NCBI GenBank assembly: GCA_037446575.1
Contig: JBBIII010000026.1
Coordinates: 1-27,745, forward strand
Source: JBBIII01 sp037446575
Lineage (GTDB): Bacteria; Bacteroidota; Ignavibacteria; UBA10030
DNA: 27,745 bases
Direction: 5' to 3'
Shown here piece by piece: positions 6,528 to 14,749 of this stretch. The notes beneath the pieces are model-generated. The model was not told the origin of the DNA. It worked only from the letters and a program-made list of their open reading frames with translations, and searched no databases. The first letter of the stretch is position 1, and every line of letters starts with the position of its first letter. The position numbers were made by a program, and so were the translations under genes.

Positions 6528-8198
6528 ATGCGATCTGATATAATAAAAAAAGGGATTGAAAAAGCGCCTCATCGGGCACTTCTTCGCGCAACAGGCGTCA
6601 AAGAAAAAGATTTCAACAAGCCGTTCATCGCAATAGTTAATTCTTATGTTGATATAGTGCCGGGGCATGTGCATTTGCAAGCATTTGGTAAAATTGTGAA
6701 AGATGCTGTTCGAGCGGCTGGTGGTGTTCCGTTCGAGTTCAACACAATTGGCGTAGATGATGGAATTGCAATGGGTCATGCCGGAATGAAATACAGTTTA
6801 CCTTCGCGTGAACTTATTGCAGATTGCGTAGAAACTATGATAGAGGCCCATGCATTTGATGGAATGGTTTGTATTCCGAATTGTGATAAAATTGTACCGG
6901 GAATGATTATGGGGGCTTTACGTACAAATATTCCAACGATATTTGTAACTGGCGGAGCAATGAAGGCGGGAAAGACTCCCACCGGAAAAATTGTTGATCT
7001 TATTTCGGTTTTTGAAGGAGTAGGCGCCTATAAAGCAGGTTCAATTAATGAAAAGTGGCTGAAGGTTTTAGAAAAATATGCTTGTCCATCCTGTGGTTCA
7101 TGTTCCGGATTGTTCACAGCTAATTCAATGAACTGTTTATTAGAAGTTCTTGGTTTAGCGCTACCGTTCAATGGAACCGCGCTTGCAAAAAGCAAAGAAA
7201 GAAATGAACTTGCCAAACAAGCAGGCAAGTTAATTATGAAAATTGTTAAAGAGAATATCAGACCGCGCGATTTAGTAACACAAGAGACAATTGATGACGC
7301 CTTTTCTTTAGATGTGGCGATGGGGGGGAGCACAAATACAATTCTACATACGCTTGCTTTTTGCAGTGAAGCAGGAATTGAATATCCGCTTTCGCGCATC
7401 AATGAAATTGCTGATAAAATTCCGCATCTTTCTAAAATTAGTCCGTCTGGGAATTGGCACATTGAAGATTTACATAAGGCGGGTGGCGTTTCGGCAATAT
7501 TAAGTGAAATAGTACGGAAAGATGAATCACTTCTGCATTTAGACCGCCCTACGGTAAGTGGAAAAACCATGCGTCAGATTGTCTCCAAAGCAAAAGTAAA
7601 AAATTATGAAGTGATCCGACCGATAGAGAATCCTCATTCAGAAACGGGCGGGCTTGCAATTTTATTCGGCAATCTTGCGCCGCAAGGTAGCGTAATAAAA
7701 ACGGCTGGCGTATCCTCGATAATGTACAAGTTTTCTGGTCCTGCTAAGATTTATGAAAGTCAGGAAGAAGCTATAGCCGGAATTTTAGCAAAAGAAGTTC
7801 AACCGGGCGATGTTGTTGTGATTCGATATGAAGGTCCGCGCGGTGGACCGGGAATGCAAGAAATGCTTGCGCCAACCTCTGCCATAATGGGTTTGGGCTT
7901 AGGTGAAAAAGTAGCGCTAATAACAGATGGACGATTTTCAGGCGGTACACGCGGCGCTTGTATAGGTCATATTTCTCCTGAAGCGGCGGCTGGGGGCGCT
8001 ATTGCGGCGCTAAAAGCTGGAGATATTATCGATATTGATATAAACGCCAGATTGATAAATGTTCGATTGAGCGATGAAGAAATTAAAAAACGTATATCTG
8101 AATTACCAGAATTTAAGCCGCGCACACAAAGTAAATGGCTGAAACGTTATGGGCAGTTCGTAACAAGCGCTAACACTGGCGCTGTAATGAAGAGTTAG
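6528..8198 (+). CDS. ilvD: Dihydroxy-acid dehydratase
   Basis: Dehydrates 2,3-dihydroxy-isovalerate and 2,3-dihydroxy-3-methylvalerate to the 2-keto acids of valine and isoleucine using an iron-sulfur cluster. At 556 residues it is full length. Visible motifs: IAIVNSYVDIVPGHVHL at 34-50, the cluster cysteine C119 in CIPNCDKIVPG, the second cluster region CPSCGSCSGLFTANSMN at 186-202, and RGGPGMQEM near residue 445. The absence of a Cys at the first cluster position resembles E. coli IlvD. GAAAGGG lies 7 bases before the ATG. It is the first structural gene behind the leader. Confidence 0.97.
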   Translation: MRSDIIKKGIEKAPHRALLRATGVKEKDFNKPFIAIVNSYVDIVPGHVHLQAFGKIVKDAVRAAGGVPFEFNTIGVDDGIAMGHAGMKYSLPSRELIADCVETMIEAHAFDGMVCIPNCDKIVPGMIMGALRTNIPTIFVTGGAMKAGKTPTGKIVDLISVFEGVGAYKAGSINEKWLKVLEKYACPSCGSCSGLFTANSMNCLLEVLGLALPFNGTALAKSKERNELAKQAGKLIMKIVKENIRPRDLVTQETIDDAFSLDVAMGGSTNTILHTLAFCSEAGIEYPLSRINEIADKIPHLSKISPSGNWHIEDLHKAGGVSAILSEIVRKDESLLHLDRPTVSGKTMRQIVSKAKVKNYEVIRPIENPHSETGGLAILFGNLAPQGSVIKTAGVSSIMYKFSGPAKIYESQEEAIAGILAKEVQPGDVVVIRYEGPRGGPGMQEMLAPTSAIMGLGLGEKVALITDGRFSGGTRGACIGHISPEAAAGGAIAALKAGDIIDIDINARLINVRLSDEEIKKRISELPEFKPRTQSKWLKRYGQFVTSANTGAVMKS

Positions 8199-8266
8199 AA
8201 ATATTTATAAAACAAAAATAATAGAATAGTAATTAAAAAGAGTATAATAATTTCAGGAATAAAATT

Positions 8267-10027
8267 ATGACACCGGCAAAACCACACGATAATCATCAAG
8301 GCAAACTGATGACAGGAGCAGAAATTTTTGTACGATGTCTTGTTGAAGAAGGCGTTGACATACTTTTTGGATACCCTGGCGGAGTAGTAATAGGCATCTA
8401 TGATGTGTTGCACGACCTTACGCATATTAAACACATACTAACGCGTCATGAGCAAGGCGCAACGCATGCCGCAGAAGGATATGCTAAAGCAACAGGCAGA
8501 CCAGGCGTTGTGCTTGTAACATCGGGCCCTGGCGCTACAAATACAGTAACCGGAATTGCAGATGCTTATATGGATTCTGTGCCGCTCGTTGTTTTTACAG
8601 GACAGGTTATAACAAATTTAATAGGAAATGATGCTTTCCAAGAAGTAGATATTGTAGGCATTACCAGACCAATTACAAAACACAATTTTTTAGTAAAAGA
8701 TGTAAATGATTTGGCAAATACTGTAAAAGCGGCTTTCTATATTGCAACAACTGGCAGACCTGGTCCGGTGCTTGTGGATTTGCCCAAAGACGTTCTTGCT
8801 TCGAAAGCAATATTTGAATATCCAAAAACGATTTCATTGAGAACATATAATCCAACCGTCGATGGAAATATTCGTCAAATTAAAAAAGCGGCAGAATTAA
8901 TAAATAGCGCAAAACAACCTGTGCTTTATGTTGGCGGAGGCGTAATCAGTTCTAACGCATCAAACGAATTAAGAGCGCTTGCAGATAAGATTCACGCTCC
9001 AGTAACTACAACATTACATGGACTCGGCGCCTATCCCGAGCAAAATCGTCTTGCGCTTGGTATGCTTGGAATGCACGGAACTTGGTATTCTAACGTTGCA
9101 GTCAATGAATGTGATGTATTGGTAGCAATTGGCGCTCGGTTCGATGACCGCGTTACAGGAAAAGTTGAAGCATTTGCCGCTAAAGCAAAAAAAATTCATA
9201 TTGACATTGACCCATCTGCAATTAGCAAAAATGTTCTGGTTGATGTTCCAATCGTTGGTGATGTGAAACGCGTTTTAAAACATTTAATTGAACATGTAAA
9301 GCCTCTCGACACAAAAGAATGGATAAAGAAAATCGATCAATGGAAATCCGAGCATCCGCTCAGATATAAACATGATCAATCTCTGCGCGCACAATATGTT
9401 ATCGATATGTTAGGAGAGGTAACCAAAGGTGAGGCAGTTGTTGTTTTTGATGTAGGACAATCTCAAATGTGGACAGCGCAATTTTTCAGATGGAAATGTC
9501 CGAGAACAGCAATAACTTCCGGCGGACTCGGAACAATGGGATTTTCACTGCCGGCATCTATGGGCGCCGCTTTTGGACAAAAAGAATATCCGGTTTTCTG
9601 TGTATGCGGTGATGGAGGCATTCAGATGAATATTCAGGAATTAGCGACTATTGCACAAAATAAACTTCCAATTAAAATATTTATTATGAATAACGGATTC
9701 CTTGGAATGGTTAGACAGTGGCAAGAATTGTTTTGGAAAAAACGTTACTCGCACACGCAAATCACAAGTCCTAATTATGTTAAAGTAGCGGAAGCTTACG
9801 GAATTCCAGCATTAAAAGTTGCTTCTCCATCGGAGGTTGATGGGGCTATAAAAAAAGCGCTTGCTCATAAAGATGGTCCTATTTTAGTTGAATTTGTAGT
9901 TGTTCCTGAAGAAAATGTATTCCCAATGATTCCAGCCGGACAAACTGTAAATGAGATAATGGATTGCCCTGAATCTATCGATCAGGCGAGCGTTTCACAT
10001 AAAACAATGGTTCATGCTAAAGGTTAA
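8267..10027 (+). CDS. ilvB: Acetolactate synthase, large (catalytic) subunit
   Basis: Thiamine-diphosphate enzyme that condenses two pyruvates to acetolactate, or pyruvate with 2-oxobutyrate to acetohydroxybutyrate. Domain order is standard over 586 residues: N-terminal pyrimidine-binding domain with the activating glutamate E62 (TRHEQGATHAAEGYA), a central FAD-binding domain, and a C-terminal diphosphate domain with GDGGIQMNIQEL and NNGFLGMVRQWQ. The PPGxxxFP-like end reads VFPMIPAGQ. The adjacent regulatory subunit shows it is the anabolic form. AGGA precedes the ATG by about 8 bases. Confidence 0.97.
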   Translation: MTPAKPHDNHQGKLMTGAEIFVRCLVEEGVDILFGYPGGVVIGIYDVLHDLTHIKHILTRHEQGATHAAEGYAKATGRPGVVLVTSGPGATNTVTGIADAYMDSVPLVVFTGQVITNLIGNDAFQEVDIVGITRPITKHNFLVKDVNDLANTVKAAFYIATTGRPGPVLVDLPKDVLASKAIFEYPKTISLRTYNPTVDGNIRQIKKAAELINSAKQPVLYVGGGVISSNASNELRALADKIHAPVTTTLHGLGAYPEQNRLALGMLGMHGTWYSNVAVNECDVLVAIGARFDDRVTGKVEAFAAKAKKIHIDIDPSAISKNVLVDVPIVGDVKRVLKHLIEHVKPLDTKEWIKKIDQWKSEHPLRYKHDQSLRAQYVIDMLGEVTKGEAVVVFDVGQSQMWTAQFFRWKCPRTAITSGGLGTMGFSLPASMGAAFGQKEYPVFCVCGDGGIQMNIQELATIAQNKLPIKIFIMNNGFLGMVRQWQELFWKKRYSHTQITSPNYVKVAEAYGIPALKVASPSEVDGAIKKALAHKDGPILVEFVVVPEENVFPMIPAGQTVNEIMDCPESIDQASVSHKTMVHAKG

Positions 10028-10038
10028 AAGGAGGACGT

Positions 10039-10557
10039 ATGCCAGCAATAACACCAGAAAGTAAATTGAAACAGCATACAATTTCAATGCTTGTTGAAAA
10101 TCATTTTGGCACATTAAACAGAATTGCAGGTTTATTTGCCGCAAAAGGGTATAATATCGATAGTTTGACTGTAGGTCCAACAGAGGAAGAATCTATATCC
10201 CGAATGACAATAGTTACGCGCGGTGATGACCAAATTATCGAACAAATCATAAAACAATTAAACAAACTGATTGACACAATAAAAGTAGTCGACCTGACTT
10301 ATGATACATTTGTCGATCGTGAATTGGCTCTTGTAAAAGTTCAATCGACGCAATCAACGCGCATGGAAATAATGCAGGTTACTGAAATCTTCCGCGCTAA
10401 GATTGTCGATATAAGTCCGAAAACTTTATCAATTGAAGTAACCGGCACTCAGCTTAAAGTTGACGCAATGATAAATATGCTAAAACCATTCGGAATAAAA
10501 GAGCTTGCACGAACAGGCCGCATAGCATTGAAAAGAGAATATCAAGGAGAAGTGTAA
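10039..10557 (+). CDS. ilvN: Acetolactate synthase, small (regulatory) subunit
   Basis: Binds the large subunit, raises its activity, and mediates feedback inhibition by valine or related amino acids. The 172-residue protein has an N-terminal ACT domain (HTISMLVENHFGTLNRIAGL, residues 14-33, then GYNIDSLTVGPTEE) and the C-terminal ALS small-subunit domain (DRELALVKVQ, residues 95-104, to RTGRIALKRE). It starts 11 bases after the ilvB stop with AAGGAGG just upstream of the ATG. It is the longer, two-domain form, like E. coli IlvH. Confidence 0.96.
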   Translation: MPAITPESKLKQHTISMLVENHFGTLNRIAGLFAAKGYNIDSLTVGPTEEESISRMTIVTRGDDQIIEQIIKQLNKLIDTIKVVDLTYDTFVDRELALVKVQSTQSTRMEIMQVTEIFRAKIVDISPKTLSIEVTGTQLKVDAMINMLKPFGIKELARTGRIALKREYQGEV

Positions 10558-10560
10558 ATA

Positions 10561-10600
10561 TAGAATACAGAATATAGAATGCAGAAGTTTGAATACAGAA
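10561..10600. repeat. Degenerate AGAATACAGAAT-type spacer repeat
   Basis: The spacer after ilvN contains near-copies of a short unit (TAGAATACAGAA, TATAGAATGCAGAA, TTGAATACAGAA). It looks like a low-complexity intergenic tract rather than a gene or regulatory site. It directly precedes the gltD remnant. Confidence 0.5.
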
Positions 10601-10638
10601 ATTTGAGTGTTGATTAAATTGTTAGAGATTATTGAGGA

Positions 10639-10881
10639 TTGATAGATAGAAATATGCTTCCACTTGTAAATAAGGATTTTCCGTTATACGATCCACCGAA
10701 TGAACACGATGCGCGCGGAAATGTTTCTACAGATGAAAATTACATGACATCAATTCCCGATGTTTTCACCGCAGGCGATATGAGGCGTGGTCAATCGCTG
10801 GTTGTCTGGGCAATTGCAGAAGGACGTAAAGCGGCGCAGTGTATGGATTTACAACTAATGGGATTTTCAAATTTACCTTGA
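10639..10881 (+). pseudogene. C-terminal remnant of glutamate synthase small subunit (GltD)
   Basis: An 80-codon frame matches only the end of GltD-like oxidoreductases: DARGNVSTDENYMTSIPDVF, then TAGDMRRGQSLVVWAIAEGR, and the natural C-terminus ending LMGFSNLP. This is the last FAD-contacting segment; the cysteine clusters, both Rossmann folds and about 400 upstream residues are absent. It cannot bind flavin alone. The first codons (IDRNMLPLVNKDF) do not align and the start is a TTG with no ribosome-binding site. The intact 3' end suggests an internal or 5' deletion that left the end of a former gltD between ilvN and ilvC. Confidence 0.85.
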
Positions 10882-10947
10882 TGGAATTTGGGTTTGTATA
10901 TAAAGATGAACTTATAAATAACACATTGTGAAGATAGGAGAAATAAA

Positions 10948-12048
10948 ATGGCAAAAATAGATTTTGGTGGAGTCAAAGAAGATGTTGTTACCCGCAAGGA
11001 ATTCACACTTGCTAAAGCACAAAAAGTTTTGAAGAAAGAAGTAGTTGCCATTATCGGATATGGCGTTCAGGGTCCGGCACAGGCGCTTAATATGAAAGAT
11101 AACGGAATCAATGTAATTATTGGTCAGGCGAAAGAATATAAAAAGGATTGGGACCGTGCGGTAAAAGATGGTTGGGTTCCGGGAAAAACTTTATTCCCAA
11201 TCGAGGAAGCGGTAAGACGCGGGACAATAATTCAAATGCTTGTTTCAGATGCGGCGCAAAGAATTATCTGGCCGACAATAAAGGCAAATCTTAAACCCGG
11301 AGATGCGCTATATTTTTCACATGGATTTTCTATCACTTATAAAGAGCAAACCGGAGTAATTCCGCCCAAAGATGTAGATGTTATTTTAGTAGCGCCAAAA
11401 GGGTCAGGATTAAATGTTCGCCGCAATTTCTTATCCGGAGCCGGAATCAATTCGAGCTATGCCGTATTTCAAGATGCAACAGGCCGCGCGGAAGAAAGAT
11501 GTCTCGCAGTCGGAATTGCAATTGGTTCAGGTTATTTATTCCCAACCACTTTCGAGCGGGAAGTATATAGTGATTTAACAGGCGAACGCGGCGTTCTGAT
11601 GGGCGCATTAGCCGGAGTGATGCAAGCGCAGTACGATGTGCTTCGTAAAAATGGACACTCGCCAAGCGAGGCATTCAATGAAACAGTAGAAGAATTAACA
11701 CAAAGTCTAATCCGTCTTGTGGATGAAAATGGAATGGATTGGATGTATTCTAATTGTTCTGTAACAGCTCAGCACGGAGCGCTTAAATGGCGACCAATTT
11801 TTCATAAAGCAAATTTGCCTGTGTTCGATAAATTATATAAATCTGTAAAGAGCGGACAAGAAACGCGAGAAGTAATCCGCGACTGCGGCGGGAAAAATTA
11901 TCAGGAATATCTTGCGAAGAAGCTTGGCGAGATACATAATTCGGAAATGTGGCGCACAGGCGCGGCTGTTCGCGCTCTGCGTCCGAAAGAAAAAGCAAAA
12001 GCAATCACAAAGAAAGTAAAAGGAATAGGCGGCAGAAGTCAGAATTGA
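10948..12048 (+). CDS. ilvC: Ketol-acid reductoisomerase (Bacteroidetes/yeast-like type)
   Basis: Isomerises and reduces acetolactate or acetohydroxybutyrate to the dihydroxy acids with NADPH and magnesium. The 366-residue protein has the dinucleotide motif GYGVQGPAQALN (37-48), DNGINVIIGQ, then the long loop before DGWVPGKTLFPIEEA. Further conserved blocks are YFSHGFS, VILVAPKGSG, TTFEREVYSDLTGERG, GHSPSEAFNETVEELTQSL and EMWRTGAAVRALRP. From memory these blocks follow yeast Ilv5 more closely than the usual short bacterial enzyme, as in other Bacteroidetes. AGGAG stands 7 bases before the ATG. Confidence 0.96.
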   Translation: MAKIDFGGVKEDVVTRKEFTLAKAQKVLKKEVVAIIGYGVQGPAQALNMKDNGINVIIGQAKEYKKDWDRAVKDGWVPGKTLFPIEEAVRRGTIIQMLVSDAAQRIIWPTIKANLKPGDALYFSHGFSITYKEQTGVIPPKDVDVILVAPKGSGLNVRRNFLSGAGINSSYAVFQDATGRAEERCLAVGIAIGSGYLFPTTFEREVYSDLTGERGVLMGALAGVMQAQYDVLRKNGHSPSEAFNETVEELTQSLIRLVDENGMDWMYSNCSVTAQHGALKWRPIFHKANLPVFDKLYKSVKSGQETREVIRDCGGKNYQEYLAKKLGEIHNSEMWRTGAAVRALRPKEKAKAITKKVKGIGGRSQN

Positions 12049-12058
12049 CTATTGCAGT

Positions 12059-12076
12059 AATGTTCTAACGAACATT
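12059..12076. repeat. Inverted repeat between ilvC and cimA
   Basis: AATGTTC-TAAC-GAACATT is a perfect 7-bp inverted repeat with a 4-base centre, 26 bases before cimA and 10 bases after the ilvC stop. It could be a repressor operator or a small RNA hairpin that adjusts ilvC and cimA levels. No T run follows, so it is not a terminator. Confidence 0.4.
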
Positions 12077-12102
12077 CCAGCCAATTCAAATGGAAGGTCT
12101 TT

Positions 12103-13704
12103 ATGCAACAAATATATTTATATGACACGACATTGCGCGATGGCACGCAAGGCGAAGAAGTTAATTTTTCTGTTGAAGACAAATTACGAATTCTGCGTAA
12201 GTTAGATGAATTTGGAATTCATTATGTTGAAGGCGGTTGGCCCGGCTCAAATCCGCGTGATGTTGATTTTTTCAGCCGCGCGAAATCTCTTAAACTTCAC
12301 CAAACTAAATTAACTGCTTTCGGAAGCACACGTCGAATAAAAAATAAAGCTGAAGAAGACGCCAATTTAATAGCATTGATCGAAGCTGAAACTCCGGCTG
12401 TTACAATTTTTGGCAAAAGTTGGCTCCTACACGTGCATTCAGCATTGCAAATAAGTGATGAACAAAATTTGGAAATCATAAACGATTCAGTAGCGTTCCT
12501 TGTATCAAAAGGGCGCGAAGTAATTTACGATGCCGAACACTTTTTTGACGGTTACAAAGACAACCGAGAATACGCTCTTAAAACATTGAAGGCGGCGCGG
12601 CAAGCAGGGGCGAAAACAATTTCGCTGTGCGATACAAACGGCGGAACGCTTCCGCATGAAATTAGCGCAATAATTGAAGATGTAATTAAAAATATTGACT
12701 GCCCGATCGGCATTCATACGCATAACGATTGCGATTTAGCTGTTGCAAATTCAATAGCTGCAATTAGAAGCGGCGCAGTGCAGGTTCAAGGAACAATAAA
12801 CGGATTTGGCGAGCGCTGCGGCAATGCAAATCTATGTTCGATAATTCCAAACCTTCAATTAAAGATGGGCTATAAATGTGTTGTTGCAGAACAACTTGCG
12901 CAATTGACCGAAGTATCGCGCTATGTTTCGGAATTGGCGAATCTTGCTCACAAAAAACATCTTCCTTATGTCGGACAAAGTGCATTTGCCCATAAAGGCG
13001 GAGTTCATGTAAGCGCGGTATTGAAGGATCCATCAACTTATGAACACACATCTCCAGAAAAAGTTGGAAATAAACGGCGCGTATTAATATCAGATCTTTC
13101 CGGAAGAAGTAATATAGTCTATAAAGCAAAAGAACTCGGAATAGATCTCGATGAAAAATCAAAAAGTATTCAATATATAGTTGATGATATTAAAGAAAAA
13201 GAATTTAATGGATATCATTATGAAAACGCCGATGGCTCGCTTGAGCTTTTAATTAAACAGCGAATGGAGGGTTGGAAAGAATTTTTCGAGCTTGGCGGTT
13301 TTAAAGTTATTGTTCACAAAGAATCTAACGAAGAAGAACCGATTTGCGAAGCGATTATAAAAGTTCGAGTTGGTAATGAAGAAGAACTTACAGCCGCTGA
13401 AGGCGATGGCCCTGTTAATGCCTTAGATAAAGCACTGCGTAAAGCTTTAGAGAAGTTCTATCCGCAATTAAAGAAAATTGCATTGGATGATTATAAAGTA
13501 CGCGTGCTTGATGGATTAGAAGGCACTGAGGCAAAAGTTAGAGTTTTAGTTACGACAAAAGACGCCCACGCATCGTGGAATACAGTAGGAGTTTCTACGA
13601 ATATAATCGAAGCAAGCTGGCGTGCAATGGTAGATAGTATCTACTATTACCTGATGAAATTTGCATCTCAACCCGATTCACAACGCGAGATGGAGGTATT
13701 ATGA
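12103..13704 (+). CDS. cimA: (R)-citramalate synthase
   Basis: Condenses pyruvate with acetyl-CoA to citramalate, the first step of isoleucine synthesis independent of threonine deaminase. The 533-residue protein starts with the HMGL-like catalytic barrel (YDTTLRDGTQGEEVNFS, residues 7-23; IHTHNDCDLAVANS for the metal ligands; NGFGERCGNANL). It ends with the LeuA-type dimer regulatory domain (AAEGDGPVNALDKALRKAL). YVEGGWPGSNPRD and YDAEHFFDGY distinguish the CimA group from LeuA, which is encoded separately two genes downstream. GGAAGG precedes the ATG by 5 bases. The product enters the LeuCD and LeuB reactions, which explains its place in the cluster. Confidence 0.94.
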   Translation: MQQIYLYDTTLRDGTQGEEVNFSVEDKLRILRKLDEFGIHYVEGGWPGSNPRDVDFFSRAKSLKLHQTKLTAFGSTRRIKNKAEEDANLIALIEAETPAVTIFGKSWLLHVHSALQISDEQNLEIINDSVAFLVSKGREVIYDAEHFFDGYKDNREYALKTLKAARQAGAKTISLCDTNGGTLPHEISAIIEDVIKNIDCPIGIHTHNDCDLAVANSIAAIRSGAVQVQGTINGFGERCGNANLCSIIPNLQLKMGYKCVVAEQLAQLTEVSRYVSELANLAHKKHLPYVGQSAFAHKGGVHVSAVLKDPSTYEHTSPEKVGNKRRVLISDLSGRSNIVYKAKELGIDLDEKSKSIQYIVDDIKEKEFNGYHYENADGSLELLIKQRMEGWKEFFELGGFKVIVHKESNEEEPICEAIIKVRVGNEEELTAAEGDGPVNALDKALRKALEKFYPQLKKIALDDYKVRVLDGLEGTEAKVRVLVTTKDAHASWNTVGVSTNIIEASWRAMVDSIYYYLMKFASQPDSQREMEVL

Positions 13705-14738
13705 TTATTGTAATGAAAGCCGGAGCGACACAACGGCAAATTGAGCATGTATCTGATAAAGTAAAAGAACTCGGTTTTAAAGTTCATCCTATAGTAGGAG
13801 AATTCCGGACTGTCATTGCTTGTATTGGTGAAGAACGAGGTAAGTTTGCATTGCAAGTGTTAGAAACGCTTGATGGAGTAGAAAATGTTGTACCAATAAT
13901 GAAGCCATACAAATTGGCAAGCCGTGAGTGGCATGGCGAGCGCACTGCTATAACAATTCATCCACCCAAGAAAGGAAAACCGCCGGTTGTAATCGGTAAT
14001 GGAAATATTGTCGTAATGGCGGGTCCTTGTTCTGTAGAAAGTCGAGAACAAATTTTACTGACAGCCGAACTTGTCCAAAAAGCCGGAGCCAAAGTACTTA
14101 GAGGCGGAGCTTTCAAACCCCGAACTTCCCCTTATGCTTTTCAAGGACTTGAAGAAGAAGGATTAAAACTACTTGTCGAAGCGCGAGAAAAAACCGGCTT
14201 GCTGATTATTACAGAAGTAATTACACCAAGCGATGTTCAGCTTGTTGCGGATTATACCGACATTCTGCAAATTGGCGCGCGCAATATGCAAAACTTTGTT
14301 TTGCTCAAAGATGTGGGCAAGTTGAAAAAACCAGTTCTGCTCAAACGCGGGCAATCCAGCACTTTAAAAGAGCTGTTAATGTCGGCTGAATATATTATGG
14401 CTCAAGGAAACGAACAAGTTATTTTATGTGAACGCGGAATACGAACATTCGAAGATTACACACGTAATACTTGCGATTTATCCGCAGTGCCGGCTTTAAA
14501 AGAGCTAAGCCATTTACCAGTTGTAGTTGATCCGAGCCATGGAACCGGTGTAAGAAGTTTAGTAACGCCAATTGCAAAAGCCGCCGTAGCGGCTGGCGCC
14601 GACGGCTTGATTATTGAAGTTCATCCAAATCCGGAAGAAGCATTTTCAGACGGCGCACAATCTCTTACTCCAGATCAATTTGAAGTTCTTATGGACTGGG
14701 TTCGAAGACTTGCTCAAATTGAAAATAAAACAGTATAG
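13701..14738 (+). CDS. aroF: 3-deoxy-7-phosphoheptulonate (DAHP) synthase, type I-beta
   Basis: Condenses phosphoenolpyruvate and erythrose 4-phosphate in the first shikimate step. The 345-residue protein has an N-terminal ferredoxin-like regulatory domain (MIIVMKAGATQRQIEHV to about residue 70), as in Thermotoga DAHP synthase where Tyr and Phe bind. The barrel follows with MAGPCSVES (metal ligand C110), RGGAFKPRTSPYAFQG (134-149), and VVDPSHGTG. Its ATG overlaps the cimA stop as ATGA, with GGAGG a few bases upstream, so it is translationally coupled to a branched-chain gene. Genomes usually keep this gene elsewhere, and its presence here ties aromatic precursor supply to the ilv-leu transcript. 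Confidence 0.94.
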   Translation: MIIVMKAGATQRQIEHVSDKVKELGFKVHPIVGEFRTVIACIGEERGKFALQVLETLDGVENVVPIMKPYKLASREWHGERTAITIHPPKKGKPPVVIGNGNIVVMAGPCSVESREQILLTAELVQKAGAKVLRGGAFKPRTSPYAFQGLEEEGLKLLVEAREKTGLLIITEVITPSDVQLVADYTDILQIGARNMQNFVLLKDVGKLKKPVLLKRGQSSTLKELLMSAEYIMAQGNEQVILCERGIRTFEDYTRNTCDLSAVPALKELSHLPVVVDPSHGTGVRSLVTPIAKAAVAAGADGLIIEVHPNPEEAFSDGAQSLTPDQFEVLMDWVRRLAQIENKTV

Positions 14739-14749
14739 GAGAAAATTAA

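Noticed and set aside
10639..10881. Small functional NAD(P)-binding protein
   Set aside because: It contains only the C-terminal end of GltD with no nucleotide fold, and lacks a ribosome-binding site.
12059..12076. LexA/SOS box
   Set aside because: The Gram-positive type box is GAAC-N4-GTTC. Here the half-sites are reversed (GTTC-N4-GAAC).
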